Below, one piece after another: positions 39,665 through 52,855 of a DNA stretch of 64,000 nucleotides. The position numbers and the translations under genes are program-made. Every line of letters starts with the position of its first letter. Within the stretch, counting starts at the first letter, position 1. The stretch is taken from positions 4,194,334-4,258,333 of the forward strand of contig VYZI01000035.1 of NCBI GenBank assembly GCA_013397695.1, written 5' to 3'. The notes below the pieces were generated by a model that saw only the letters and a list, made by a program, of their open reading frames with translations, had not been told where the DNA came from and ran no database searches. The DNA is from Centropus unirufus (taxonomy: Eukaryota > Chordata > Aves > Cuculiformes > Centropidae).

Positions 39665-41754
39665 CTTCTCTGAAGAGTGGAAGATTCTCACTCTCACAGC
39701 CGTCTCCCAGAAGACCTCTGAAACCCTTTCCTTCCACCAGGAAAACCCTCAGCTTTCTTGAAACCCTGACATTTCTTGTTCTGGGAACCCCTGAATTATC
39801 TCTTGCCCCTTTTTTTTTGATCTATCAAGTTATTGCCATTCTTGTAACCAGAAACATTATGTGCAGTAGAGATGGGTTCCTGAGATTCCTCTCAAATACA
39901 AACAAAAAGTGAACTATTAGAGTCAAACAGCTTTCTTTAGCACTTAAGTGCATTTCTGATACAAAACTGAGTTTCAGTTGAGAGGTAAATCTCAAAACTG
40001 ATTTGCAATATTAACTTTTCTTAATTCTAGAAAGGCAAACGACTTATTCACTACAAAAGATCACTTTAAAGGAGCATAAAAAATAAGGATTACATCAAGT
40101 TTCTAACTGGGAAACTCAAAAATGCCAAACAGCTTCGCATAGAAAGTGGGAGACAAAGTACTAAATGTTTTCTCTGCCTCTTGCCATACATCCTGCTCTG
40201 CAGTGAGGGATGAGGTTTCCTGAGGCTAAGATGCCAAAGCCAATTAGCCATGTCAATCCACCAGGACGCCAGCTGCCAGGATCCAGCTTTATTGCTGTAT
40301 AACTTAGAAGTGAAGACATCAGCAATGTTTTAAAGTTCACATGACTCCTAATTTTAAAACCTGCCTTCTAAAGATTTAGGGTGGGGGTAGTGAAAATGAC
40401 CTTAAGTTTCAACCTTTTTAAAATCAACACAGAGTGCCATGGCTTATCCATAATTTGATTATATCAAGTATTCTCTTAATCAAATTAGTCTTTCTTTTGA
40501 ATAGAGTCTAATGCAGACTTCAGTTTATTCCCCTCCTCCTACAATTTTTATATAATGTTTATATTTAAAACTAACAATTTCTTTCAATAGTGCCCGTTTC
40601 AGCTGCCAAACTGCCTGTCCCACAGAACATGATACGTGTAAAGCACACAGCTCTCCCATTTACGGCATCAGATTCTAAATTCCCAACCAAAATTTTTGGG
40701 AAGCATCTTAAGCATTTATCGACTGGAATAAAACACGCCCAGGTTTTTCATTATTTGAAGACATCTGCATTTAATTTCTAAGGAAGAAGTCTGGAAACGG
40801 TGCTCATACAACACACTTCACTGCGTGGTCACTAGAATTAACTCAGTGATTCTCTGAAAGAGTGAAATTTTTCTTCTGCTTAGATGCCTGTGGAATGAAT
40901 CTGAGCATCACTGTAAGGCATTTAAAAGCACCCATTTCCTCTTAGTAACTTCCATATTACTCCAAACTGCTCAGAAACATTTGCTTCTTTCCAAGGAATC
41001 AATGTAATTTATTAACCTTTTAATAGAAAACATTTTGGCTTTTGGCTGCTACTGCATTTACACCTCCTCTCCTTCACCACTCCAGTGCACCGGCACATGG
41101 TATTAGAAACATCACTTCTTCAACTGCTCTGTACCCTGGGAAAGCTGAGAGAATGAGACAAAAGCAGAAGTATGACAGAATTAAGAAGAGTTATGAGCCA
41201 CCTGAGAAGAGAAACCAAGCTTTCTTATCCGCATTCTTATTCAAAATAGGGTTTAGCTTCAATTATTTCTAAGCTGGAGTTTTTAATTATCTCTGGAGAC
41301 ACATCCCTTATACACAGTTGAGTATTATAGCAAATAAAAAGCATTACAAGAGTTAAAATTCATACAAAGTGGTTCTCAATTATTGATTCTACCTGTCAGA
41401 CTGCAAACGAAAGGAAAAAGAGACCAGAATGTGTGTTCTCCTTATGCAGATCACGAATCTGTAAGACTTCTGGTTTCATTACAATTTCTTCCTTCCTTTG
41501 TTACATTTCTGAGAGACAACTGCATATTTGAGGCTTCATTTTGCAAAACAATCTATGTGCCACTGGTGCATGAGAATGCTGTGTCTTGTCACCATTTAAT
41601 TAGAGAGTATTAAGGCTACCTGTTGAAGTTATATAAAAAAAACCGAAATATTTTTCACTCAAGCACAATCCTCAAGTCTAAACTAACGCCTGATCACCAT
41701 TCTTCTTTGAGATTTACTCTTTAGAATCTAAAGGATAAAAATCCAACAATCTTG

Positions 41755-42018
41755 GAGGTTGTAGAGAGGTGGATGCTGGTCTCTTCTCCCAGGTGATAGG
41801 ACAAGGGGGAATGGCTTCAAGTTATGCCAGGGCAGGGTCAGATTGGACATTAGGAAAAAAGTCTTCACCAAAAATGTCCTCAGGCACTGTCAGAGGCTGC
41901 ACAAGGAAGCGGTGGAGCCCCCCATCCCTGGAGGTGTTTAAAAGATGGGCAGATGAGGTCCTTAGGGATGTGGTTTAGTGGTGGACAGGTATGATTGCAC
42001 TTGATAACTTCAAAGGTC
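41755..42018 (+). mobile_element. CR1 LINE 3' segment, inverted relative to the rest of its copy
   Basis: Starts exactly in the motif GGAGGTTGTAGAGAGGTGG and runs to TTGATAACTTCAAAGGTC, lacking only the last 25 or so bases of a normal CR1. It is followed directly by the adjoining upstream part of CR1 in the opposite orientation. Confidence 0.9.
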
Positions 42019-42202
42019 CACACCCTCCTTTCAGGCAGGTGTAGGCACTGATAAGGTCTCCCCTCAGCTTCCTCTTCTCCAGGCTCAACAACTCAAGCTC
42101 CCTCAGCCGCTCCTTCCTTGCTCTCATCCCCTTCCCCAGCTTTGTTGCTCTTCTCTGGACACACTCCAGGACCTCAGTGTCCTTCTTGGAGTGAGGGGCC
42201 CT
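42019..42202 (-). mobile_element. CR1 LINE upstream segment of the same broken copy
   Basis: CACACCCTCCTTTCAGGCAG through GAGTGAGGGGCCC is the antisense of the CR1 region immediately 5' of the segment at 41755-42018. The two share the GGAGG(T/G)TGT breakpoint sequence. Confidence 0.9.
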
Positions 42203-43037
42203 TTCACATATGTATTGGGTAAAGCTAATCCTTGTGCCCTTCTTCCTTCCTGACTGCCTTCAAACTGAGCTGCTAATGGAGAAGGACCCAGACAATGCCC
42301 TCTTCACAAAGCGTCACGTTAGTATGTTTAAACAGAAAACATTTTCTTGTGTTACAATAAATAAACAGTGTAACCAGATGTAATTATTTGCCAAAACAAA
42401 GGGAATACGTTAAATACCCATTATTTCTAGAACTATCAATGAAGAAGTGACAAACACGACTTTGTTTTATTTAAAGGATGTTTTACAGCATAGAACAGCA
42501 CTCTGTGATGAATCCTCACAGTTGCAAGTTAGGCAAACGACCTTCAACCTCTATCATCCATAGAATCCTCCCACATTTAATTGCAGCTGGCACTGGGTTT
42601 TCTTGAAACATTCATAACCCCTCAGATACGCTGGCAATTTTGTACAGAATGTACCTGATAAGCTGGTGAGAAAAATCACTGCGGAATGCTCAATGTCAGA
42701 GCTCCTCTTCTTTGCAAGCACCTTTCCTCATACTACTACCAGTTTGCCCTCCATAAAAACTAAGGAATACAGGATCAGCAAAAGCACAGTTTGAGAATGG
42801 GTTTCTTTTATTTTTTCTCTTGCCACAGCAAGCCTCACTCCTCTCTTTCATCCCTCCACCTATCACCCCCGTAAAGCACACAACAACAACAAATTCAGTG
42901 TATGTGGAAAGTAATATTAGAGGGCCCATGGCCTCAAACGTCTGAGCCATGTTTCATACCGTACCGTATCCCTACCAAGAGTGGCATGGACCCTGCTGTC
43001 AGCCTGTGCCACGGATCTTAAATTAGGCTCATGGCTG

Positions 43038-43972
43038 GATGGGTCCAGTTCTGCTCAAAATCTTTATCAATGACCTGGGCGAGTGGATTGAGTGCACCCT
43101 CAGGAAGTTCACAGACACCACCAAGCTGGGAAGAAGTGTTGATCTGCCTGAGGGTAGGAAGGCTCCTCAAAGGGATCTGAGCAGCCTGGACCTACGGGCC
43201 GAGACCCATGGGATGAGGTTCAACAAAAGCCAAATGCTGGGTCCTGCACTTGGGACACAACAACCCCAGACGGCACTACGGGCTTGGGGAAGAGTGGTTG
43301 GAAAGCTCCACTGCCAGGAGAAGGACCTGGGGGTGTTCATTGACAGCTGAATGAACATGCGCCAGCAGTGTGCCCAGGTGGCCAAGAAGGCCAATGGCAT
43401 CTCCACCTGTATCAGAAACAGCATGGCCAGCAGGTCCAGGGAGGGGATTCTGCCCCTGGACTCGGCACTGGTGAGGCCACACCTTGGATCCTGTGTTCAG
43501 TTCTGGGCCCCTCACTCCAAGAAGGACATTGAGGTCCTGGAGCATGTCCAGAGAAGAGCAACAAAGCTGGGGAAGGGGCTGGAGAACAAGACTTTTGAGA
43601 GGGAGCTGGGGTTGTTTAGCCTGGAGAAGAGGAGGCTGAGGGGCACCTTATCAGTGCCTACACCTGCCTGAGAAGAGGTTGTATAGAGAGGTGGGTGCTG
43701 GTCTCTTAAGTGACAGGGGATAGGACGAGGGGGAATGGCCTCAAGCTGCACCAGGGCAGGGTCAGATTGGACATCAGGAAAAAATTCTTCACCAAAAGTG
43801 TCCTCAAGCACTGGCAGCAGCTGTGCAGGGAGGTGCTGGAGTCCCCAACCCTGGAGGGGTTTAAAAGCTGGACGGATGTAGTGCTCAGGAATGTGGTTTA
43901 GTGATAGACAGGTACGGTTAGACTTGTTGGTCTCAAAGGTCTTTTCCAACCTGGTGATTCTAAGATGCTATG
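43038..43972 (+). mobile_element. CR1 LINE, longest copy (about 930 bp)
   Basis: Begins with GGGTCCAGTTCTGCTCAAAA (downstream of the reverse-transcriptase catalytic core) and runs without large gaps to CTTTTCCAACCTGGTGATTC and a diverged octamer (TAAGATGCTATGG). Its last 230 bp form one end of the inverted duplication. Confidence 0.95.
43039..43901 (+). pseudogene. Decayed CR1 ORF2 C-terminus (non-LTR reverse transcriptase)
   Basis: Reading frame 1 is open from 43039 to a single TGA at 43348-43350, then open again in the same frame to 43671. A frameshift moves the last part to another frame (43710-43901). Recognisable pieces of the CR1 ORF2 C-terminal region are IFINDLGEWIECTLRKFTD, EKDLGVFIDS, CAQVAKKANG, RPHLGSCVQFWAPHSKKDIE and RVRLDIRKKFF. 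The polymerase active-site block and endonuclease lie upstream and are absent because of 5' truncation. One in-frame stop and one frameshift make the copy inactive. This is the best preserved mobile-element reading frame in the window. Confidence 0.85.
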
Positions 43973-44332
43973 GAAAAATCGCACTATTGGAATTGGTGAT
44001 TTGGGACACTCAGCTGAGTTCCGAACTTGACATGTGTTAAGGAGGAAGCAAATATTAGAACTGTAGCCCCAGGGAGAACTCTAGTGAGCTGATACTGATG
44101 CCTAAATTAATACCAGAGAAGACTTGTTTCTTGTTAGCACTAGAATTAATAGCTTAACTTGTGACAGAAGCTCAAAAACTATCAACTACAGCCAGCAGCA
44201 AGGCATCACCTGAGGCATTTGTCCATGTCGCAGCAGAATTGGACATTAGGAAAAAATCCTTCATTGAAAGGGTCACCAGGTGCTGACAGAGACTGTGCAG
44301 GGAGGTGGTGGAGTCCCCATCCCTGGAGGTGT
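43740..44332 (+). repeat. Inverted duplication, arm 1 (about 593 bp)
   Basis: Contains, in order, the last 230 bp of a CR1, about 270 bp of non-CR1 sequence (43973-44233) and 99 bp of a second CR1. The reverse complement of 55380-55973 matches it end to end, including both CR1/non-CR1 junctions. By eye the non-CR1 part is roughly 90-95% identical (for example CTTGACATGTGTTAAGGAGG is shared). Confidence 0.93.
44234..44332 (+). mobile_element. CR1 LINE internal 3'-region fragment, truncated at its 3' side
   Basis: AGAATTGGACATTAGGAAAA to CATCCCTGGAGGTGTG matches CR1 but stops before the tail. The same fragment, with its tail intact, is present at 55276-55485 in the opposite orientation. Confidence 0.9.
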
Positions 44333-47300
44333 GCTCCAACATTTTTGCATGCTCCGAGACCAAACATGTCAAGCTTTGAGAGTACAACTTACACTCAGCC
44401 CTCACACTTAACAGGTGGAACAAAAAAAGGCACAGCCAAAAAGAACCCACATTTAATCTATTTATGCAACTGCAAAAAACAACTCAACTGTGAAACTGCT
44501 TGGACTACTTTAGAAGTGCTCAGTTGCATTGCTTATGCTCTACCACATACAGAAGCAGAACATCGCACCCACCAGAAAGCCTTTGATCTACTTGATCATC
44601 TCTGTATGTGGTTAATGTGAACAGTACTTCTTAGTAGCTTTAACCATTTTTGAGCTGGACATGAAATATAAATGAAAAAGTATTTCTGAAAAGCAGAGAT
44701 AGGGAAGGAGCTGGTCTGTCTGAAAGGAATGGCCCCGAGGTAAGCAAGATCTCAGTTTCACTTGCGGGCTGATAAAGTGAACATGGTCACAACATCTCTC
44801 AGAGGTTTTCCAAAAACTACCGCAAGTTTGGATGTGCAAAATTTGGCAAGTCTAACCCTATTGCACTCTCCTGATTTTCCTCTCCGCCTCTCTCTTCATC
44901 ATCACCGGTCTCTAATGCATGACCACCACACCGCAGCATCTATGGGAAGATGCCCCCTTCCTCCCATGCTTGGCTCTCACATCATTGGTGACAAGGACGG
45001 CTATGGATTTCCTACTTTAGAACAGTTCCTCTACTCCTGCACACGAGGATCCATGTACAACACTTCATAAATGGGAGACACTGACAACATCAGCACAGCG
45101 ATACACAGAACACAGGACCTTCCAAGTTCTGTGGGGAAATTGCTGACAATTTCTGCGACTCCCGTATATCCAGGACTTCAGGAACATCCTCTTTCCCTCT
45201 CTCTCCGAGTTCTTGCTAAATTTCTCTTAATTACAAATTGCACCCTTCCCTTTCCCCACAAACCCATCATTTTCTTTACCATCTGCTCACTACTTTAATT
45301 AGAACAGACCCTACAATTTCTCATCTTTCTTCCACTCATTACACCTGTAACACTCCCAAAAAAACCAATTCCCATTACATCAGCCCAGCTCCAGTCCCTT
45401 CATGTCTCTTGCCACAGTGAATTCTCATTTCTCATCTTTTGATTGTCTCTGCCTCTTTTTCTTTCTAGCCTTACTTTTCCCTCCCACTCCCTAAGGGCAC
45501 CTCTGTGGCTGGGCCACATTCTTACACCTCTTACACAGAAGAACCAATCCCTAAGCAGCATCGCTCTACCTTCTGCATCCAGCAGCCTTATCTTATGCCT
45601 GGGATTTATGTCACTTAACCTGTGACCATCAACAGCAACTTGTTAATATTAATATATCCAATTTCCCAAGTACAACAGCGTACATTAGAAGTCATTGTAA
45701 AAACCAAGAAAGCTTTTGACAGGCTGATCCACAGTTTGAGTTTCAAACATCATGTAAAGAAATTTCCATTTTTTCCTAATAAGGGCAGAAAATCCCATTT
45801 CGTAGCTCAGCAAATGCTAGGGTGGCTGCTTCTCCTGTGCTTTTCCCACAACATATCAATTTTCCCAAATTTTTGTTTATCGGAAGTTTTGTATCAAATT
45901 TCCCCTAATCCAGATCAGTCTTTTCTTGTCTTGCATATTGGAAGCAGCCTTTGTTTTCAACACAAAAGACCCTAGTCCAAAGACACAGTTTCTTTAACTT
46001 AAAAGCAACAACTCAACTGCTGAGCTGTTCACAACAGTCTGCCATAACTGTTAGGAAACATCAGAACTATACGTCTTACACATGGGCAGCCATTTATATC
46101 ATCTACTTTTCCAGATAAAAATAACTGAAGAGATTATATTTCACTTTCCACCTGGAATCTGGAGGTTCCTTTTGATCTCAAATTATCCATGAAGGATCAT
46201 CTTATATGTTCACTACCAATGCATCTCTTACAATCCTAGACATTTCTTGACTTTAACACGTGCATCCAAAATAGAACTTGAAAGACTGTGCTTCTGCTGT
46301 CCACGGCACTGACTCCTGCTGCTCTGCTCTAGGGTATCAGAGAAATGGCAGGTCTCAGACTGTAACCACTTAAAATGACACGTTTACAATGTTAGGGCTC
46401 AGGCATATTAATTTCCTTCTGAAAAACCTTGACTGACTTCCAATGATAAGCTCATCTGTTGATTTTAGACACTGTGTTTCAGAATTAAAACTGCAAATCC
46501 TTTGCTCTTATACTTAATCCTAGTTCTTACCTTAAGATCCAAGCCCTGAAGTTCATCGTTGTAATAGCATCAATTTAGCAGAATGCTAGTCTAAGGAATA
46601 ATTTTATTTTGGTTTTTTCCATAGAGCATAAATAGCCTGAACAGGTTCTATTTAATCTGTCGCTTTATTGCATAAGGAAACGCAACTGGGGAGTTCAGTC
46701 TGACAGAAAACTGTAACCACTGACATTTTTAAAATTAGCCAGGATATTTATTCAAATGTTTCTGGCAGCTCCAGATTAGGAACCAATAAAAATTACATCT
46801 TTAGAGTAAAGAGTCCTTCATGTTCTACTCCTTTCACTCACCGAACTGAGAAACAGCAGCCTTGCGTAAAGCCTTTTAAACATCTTCCCCCTTTTCACCA
46901 AGTAAACTCATCTCTGAGGACAAACTGCCATGCGTTACCAACAGGACAACAGAAATGCAATTTTCTGCTTTAAAAAGCCCTGACATAGCTATAAAAGTTC
47001 ACTGTAGCAACAGTCATGACAAGCGCTTATAATAACCAATAAATGTAATTGCAATTACTTTCCGTCTAACCAGGCAAAGGCACACATGAAGAATTCCACA
47101 AAAAAATGTCAATTGTTATTGCTCAGCCTGCAAAAGCTTGTTTAGCAAAACTTGAAACAAAATAAATACATTTAGTTCACTGAATATCTTTAGCAGGTTC
47201 TGACACAGGTTTTATACCATGCAAGAAATAGTGTAATTTCACAATCCAGCTGCTGTCAGTAATGATTAGAGCTCAACAGCTTTCAGAATGTGTCACGCTG

Positions 47301-48829
47301 CAATCTAAAAGTGACAAAAATAAATGTTTTATTGGCTTAGTAAATTTATATGTTAATCTTATCAAAGCATATAAAGTTCTAAACCAAACAGAAGCAAATG
47401 GGGAAACAATTACTGTGATTACACAACTCACTCACAAGGTATGTCATGACATAGGGCAGCTTATGAAGCAAACCCCAAGTTCACCTAAGATTAGCGACTA
47501 AAATAAACCATTATGCTGAAGAGAACATCCATTGGATCAAATCAGGTCAATAAAAGTAACTGCATCAGTTGACTTTTCCCTTATAACACCATACAAAACC
47601 CAAGCAAACTGTCTGGTATTCCCAGCTTATAGAGCTGTGGACACAATGTTAGGTTTCCCACAACCGGGACACAAGGAGGTGACACTATCTACTCACACCT
47701 ATGTCACCCTTTCTCTTGAAAAGCCTGTGCCAGGTGAATAACAACAGGCCCAACTAAACCATCACTGTAACCCATGGTTCCTGAACAAAGATTTTCTACG
47801 CAGTTCTTTCGAATTCAAGGAAAACGTCAAACCTCTCCAAGTTAATGCGTCCTTGTAGGAACCCAACCTTGTTTCCACATGCAACTGAGGGTTTGATCAT
47901 GTAAGTAATTAAACCTCAAAATAGGAATCTGTCATCTTTTCAAGCTAGAAAAAAAAAATTACAAGGAAAAGGACTCCTAAAGGATACACGCCCTGTGAGC
48001 CAACCAAGTCAAGCCGCCATAAAAGTTAAAATGGTACTTGGTAATAATGAAATTAATGGCAAGAATTAATTTCTTCTCCTCTGAAGTCTGTAGGACTCCA
48101 CTTGTGTCTGTCTGTAGCACATCAATACAGAATAACCCAAGAAACAATTTCTGCTAAAAATAAATTGTTAAAAACACACTACAAGTTGAGAGAAGTCTGT
48201 AGAGAGTTTGGTAAACGCAGGTTTTCCAGGTTATTTACCTGCTAGCAAACGTAAGAAAACCTCTCCTTCCTAAAGCCCCTTTTCCGTAATCTTCAGAATT
48301 ATAACAGTCACCATCAATAACTTTACAAGGATGGAAGAGAAGGTACCAATACTATCCCCTAGTCTGTGCTGCAATGCATTGCCTTTGTCTAATTACTTTT
48401 TACTTGTGATTCCTTTCACCATCATTGAAGAGGCCAAGGGCTGCAGGGCTCTATTGACGCCCCTGGTAAATTTTTACAGTACTTTGGAAGACAACTTTGA
48501 AGTGTTTTCCATTTTTGTAGTTTCTGTGATTCTTTACACAACTCAAACTCTATAAAAACCTCAGATGATATTTCTGGCATAATAAGATCAGTTCTAAAGG
48601 AGTACAATCATGTAACACAAGTATTACAGATGTAGAAAAAGCCAAAGCACAAAGCACCCTTAGAGAAATTCACTGTGCTTATGTACTTGAATGAGATTAT
48701 AAAGAATATGATAAAAAAACATTAAATCTATACACAAATGCGGCAAAACTGGTTGCGTGTGCAATAACTGCTATCAGTTTGAGAAGTAAGTAATTACAAA
48801 ACTCAAGCAGAGAGTGTTGGATTACTCAC
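44333..48829. other. Large intron, 3' portion
   Basis: From 44760 to 45620 the plus strand is pyrimidine-rich (long CT/TC runs), which keeps several frames open. Nothing recognisable. From 46000 onward it is ordinary AT-rich sequence. Confidence 0.4.
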
Positions 48830-48867
48830 CTGCAAAATAATGAACATTTAAAGTACCAGATGCTGTT
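48830..48867 (-). CDS. Small internal exon, 38 nt
   Basis: Minus-strand acceptor GTCTTCCTTCAG and donor GCAG|GTGAGT bound 38 nt. In the frame set by its neighbours it reads TASGTLNVHYFA, with a leading A completing a Lys codon (AA+A) and a trailing G. The trailing G plus CT of the exon at 28706 gives Ala, so the phases match across an apparent 20-kb intron. Another frame is open (NSIWYFKCSLFC) and the third has a stop. At this length an open frame carries little weight; the case rests on the strong splice signals and matching phases. It belongs to the 114-nt three-exon group flanked by the inverted duplication. Confidence 0.45.
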
Positions 48868-49145
48868 CTGAAGGAAGACAAAAGCATCCATTTCCTGGGG
48901 TCATTATACAAGAAATTTTGAGCTTAGCCTAAAATGAAAGCCCCAGCTTTACAGCTACTTTCAAAAGTCGAACAGTTCCCATTTGCTCTTCAGCTAATTT
49001 ATTTACCTAATAATTCATAATTATTAAAGAACAGGAAAAATACTGGAAGCATCAAAAAGACAATCAATCTCAGCATCAGTTTTAAACAAGATACATTTCC
49101 AATGAATCTCACATATTTTGATTCGTGAAAGAAACGTTCACTTAC

Positions 49146-49179
49146 TTGGTTGGCCATGTAAATTGTGAGAAGGCCTCTC
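49146..49179 (-). CDS. Small internal exon, 34 nt
   Basis: Minus-strand acceptor CTGTAATTTCCATTTGTAG and a consensus-like donor CCAA|GTAAGTGA enclose 34 nt. In the chained phase it reads EAFSQFTWPT, with GA at the start completing Gly (G+GA) and AA at the end completing Lys with the next exon. All three frames are open because the exon is so short. It lies 278 nt upstream of the 48.8-kb exon in transcript order. Its very small size and near-ideal splice sites resemble a microexon. The alternative is that it belongs to a noncoding transcript. Confidence 0.45.
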
Positions 49180-50876
49180 CTACAAATGGAAATTACAGAA
49201 TTAGTGAATGAATGAAACCGTTTTTTGCATATTGAATAAAAATACTTTAAGCATTAATGAGTAATTAAAGAAGAGTTTAAAAAACAGGTTACTGATGGAG
49301 GATGAATCATTACCAACCTATAGAAAAATAAGAATGAAACCAATAACAGCACCTTGACAGCACGGCATCCAAAGCAGAGAGGAGTTACACAAGCCAAGTC
49401 CTATACAGCAACTTGTGGCTGCACAGGGCTTCAAGTCTTCATGAAGGGGCAAAGCACCTTGAATTACACAGCACTTATCACAAAATCCACACAGGAGCTG
49501 GCAGCATAAGCACAGAAACGTGGCCAAAACCTATGCTAAACTGTGAGTTTACAAGAAAACTGTGTGTAAGCTTCTGCTCTGCAAGCCAAGGCACCTTCAC
49601 CTTTCTGCTTATATTATCATCACAAGTGTTTCCTACTGCAGAAATCTTGGCTCGCACCAGTACTCCTTGCCTTTTCTAGTTGAGAGTCACAATGCCAAGA
49701 GCATCCTGGCACAGCCGCCACCACTTTCTCCCCTAACCTTTATCTATTTGTTTCTTTTTTTCCCCTTCTATCTTCAGATCTGTCCCTATGTCTCAGTCCA
49801 TAGTGCACACTGCTATATAGGCAGGGAAAGTACAAACTGATGCTAGCAGAAAACCACAACTGGAATCTTAACCGTGGAGAAGTGAGCAGCACTGGTACCA
49901 AACTGTATTAGACATCTCTGCAGGGTCCACAAGAGGAGAAAACAGTTATTTTCTTCAGTCCATTTCGGCCGAGTGTAAAATGTAACTAGGCAGCCACAAA
50001 GACAAAGAAAGGAAAGGGGCTGGAAAAGAGGAAGGAAAGAACTCGGAAGCTGCAGTGCAGCTGGAGCAAGATCGATGTGAGAGGTAAGCACTCAGGAGGA
50101 GAGGAAACGTGCAGAAAAGGAATTCACACAACTTCCAGAGCTAAAAATACTGGAAACTCCTAGATGACACCATCTGAAAGTGCCTGCAGCAAAGGCCCAT
50201 TCCTGTGGGCTGTTGTACGAGGCCCTGGCTAACTCCAAGCAGAAATAGTTTTCTTTCCCCAAATTCACTCTGTGAGCGTTCAACTCAAATGTAAGAAAAT
50301 CAGTGGAATTTAAGAAAATGTTGCACTATTTTCTAACAATGACAGCTGATGCAAAAGAGGAAAGTTGGAGATAGGCCAAGCAAAAGGGTCACTGATACAA
50401 CTCAAGGCCTGTATTAAACCTGCAGCTGGTAGATAAGAACAGAACATAACTGGGCAATGGAAATGGAACAGGAAATAATTAAACAACAAAAATAATTCTC
50501 CAGCCACACCTAAACACCTGCTCTGGGGAGGTTTAAGGATACTAAGAAACACCTCACACTTCATGGTCAAAATCAAGGAACCAGTGCTCAATGTCAGTGT
50601 CAGGAGCACCACCTGCATCCAGGGGCAGTCACACCAGCGATGGACAGGCAAAGTCACTACCGGGAAGCCTTAGTGGACACACACAATTCCTTACTGCTCT
50701 TCACTCCTCTATCATCTTCATGACATGCCATTTTCTTCCAGAGGCTGCTCTCACCAAGATCTTAATTTCATTTTGGTTTCCCATTGTCTCCCTCTCGCTC
50801 GTTTAACTGGTACCACATCCCACACTGCTGTTTCTGATGACATAGGAGATCAATCTTTCAGGAAAGAAAAATGAGG

Positions 50877-50887
50877 TGGGGGGGGGG
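50877..50887. repeat. Poly-G run
   Basis: About 11 consecutive G in GAGGTGGGGGGGGGGCAGG. It can be prone to sequencing error. Confidence 0.85.
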
Positions 50888-52855
50888 CAGGTAAAAGGTA
50901 AAAGTCACACGTGGCTGAGGTTTGTAAGGCCTGACCGGCTAAACCTCTAAGTAAGCCGGTCTGAAACCAGTTCTGGTCCTGCTCCAAGCAGGAGGCTGCA
51001 CCAACTGACCTCCCAAGGTCCATTTGAACAATTCCATCATTATATATAAAAAAAAAAGTTGAAAGCAACTTCAAGATGTTTTACACAATTCTGTCTGATC
51101 ACTGAAACCAGGTCCAGCTCTGCCTCCACTGTAAGACTACGGAGTCCAACCTCTTAAACAAAACCTGAGTTCCTTCACAATGTCCTCCAAGACTTTGTAC
51201 ACTATCGTGGTTCTTTACTGGAACTGTTCCAATTTACCAGCACTCATCTTCGAGGACTTAAAATGAAAACATAGGAAATAAAAGACAGATTAAAAGTTTC
51301 CGATTCTTTGTTTACTCAATACTATTCTAAAGAAATCAGTAAGAGCCAGTCTCAGATTTTTAATTCATGCGCTTGTGTAAAAGGTTTCTGTATTTTTATG
51401 GAAATACTGTAAATTCTGGAAAACTTATTCAACTGAGGTGAAAGTCCAGATCTCCTTACACATGAGTTGAAATCCTATTCATCCAATAAAAGCCATGACA
51501 ACTGTCCAAATCTGCATGCCAACATGTTCTTTATGGAAAACTTTCCTAAAGAAAGTTTTTTTCGTTAGCTTGACACATTATAATATTCATAGAATAACTT
51601 TAATTTTGCAAGTTGTACAAGCTTTTGTTTCATAGAACAGCACACCACACAAAATGCCAATTAGGAAAATACAAGCAAGATTTTTTTTTTTCCCCTACAA
51701 AACTCACTGCCAGTTCTCCCTCCTTATTTATGGTTTGCCTTCAGTGTATTTATATTAGAGTTGTTGCTAAGCTAAAAAAGGAAACGACAAAAAACACCAT
51801 AAATAACTGTGCTTGAAGATGGAATTCATCTGTAGAACATACTTACGGTCACAGCAATTTTACCAAAAATTGATTATTGCAACCACAACAGCACCCAAAG
51901 AAAACTTCCTAAAGAAAGAGAAGGCATTTGCTTTCTGTAAAGAAAGGCACCAAAGAAGAGAGGCAGGTGCCTGTCATTTTGAAGCTATTCCTTTCGCAGT
52001 ATTAATTCCTCCCTATCAATATTTTTTTCCTACATTACACCTTGCCCTGTCCAGCTTACGTCTAACACTTCCTGCAGTTTTCTCACTTTTTCTGTCAATA
52101 CAAAGTTTAAAGCAATGTTTTCTCTGTTGCTTCAGTTAAATCACAAACCTGTCTGAGCAGACATCCTGAAACTTAAATACTCAATGTGATTAAACATATT
52201 TGAACTACTATAATTGCGGTTTTTTACCAGTCTCATGGGTTTTTTAGGATCACTTTTTCCCCCCCTCAAAACTAAAGGGAAAATAAGTGACCACGTGAAA
52301 AATAACAGGAATCAACTACAGCCAGAGGAATACTACTCTGTACAAGATTCACCTAAATTGAGGCTCTCCTTTCAGTGAGAACAGCTCTAGGTGCGAGCTG
52401 TAACAAAGAGCCAATCCATTCACATCACACTGGGATGGGTACACCCAGGCCTCAGACCTTGCACAGCTCTTGCAGCGCAGTGTACAGCAGCAGTTGGCAG
52501 GAGAGGTGGGTAGAACGAGCGTGAAGATGGATGAAGCAGATCGTTTTATGTCTGCAACTAAGAGAACATGATTCTTTGATTAAACAGCCTCTGACAGGTT
52601 CTATTTTTTTGCCTATATAGCAAATTTAAGTTGGGGGAGGGGACGGGACACAACAAAAAACCTGACAAAATAAAAATATCCAACTTGCTGTTGAAACAAG
52701 AATAGCTTTTGCTTTGCTGTAAAGCCTCCCAATTTCATTCCCAGTCCAAAACATCATTTTCCTACTATTTGCTTTTCCAAAAATCATAGTGTTGTCAAAC
52801 CATCAAGCCTGACCTGAGGATAAATAGGAACTAGAACAAAACAAGTCAAACGTAC

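Larger units (their letters stand above)
35673..43037. other. Large intron with gap and CR1 pieces
   Basis: Holds the N gap, the CR1 at 39531 and the rearranged CR1 at 41755-42202. The parts at 36760-36990 and 38830-39240 have overlapping open frames on both strands but no supported gene. Confidence 0.4.

Noticed and set aside
44762..45625. Chain of plus-strand ORFs (60-102 codons)
   Set aside because: Pyrimidine-rich sequence keeps stops rare; the frames differ, no splice sites link them, and nothing is recognisable.
49318..49527. Cysteine-rich 69-codon minus-strand ORF ending at a TTTTTCTATAG acceptor-like site
   Set aside because: The acceptor-like site lies at the wrong end, and the following GTTG|GTAATG would leave a 4-nt exon; Cys richness comes from TGT/TGC words.
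51847..51907. Possible minus-strand exon with excellent signals (TTCTCTTTCTTTAG acceptor, GACC|GTAAGTATG donor)
   Set aside because: All three frames contain a stop before that donor; an earlier GTAAAA donor would give a 45-nt exon, but nothing supports its use.
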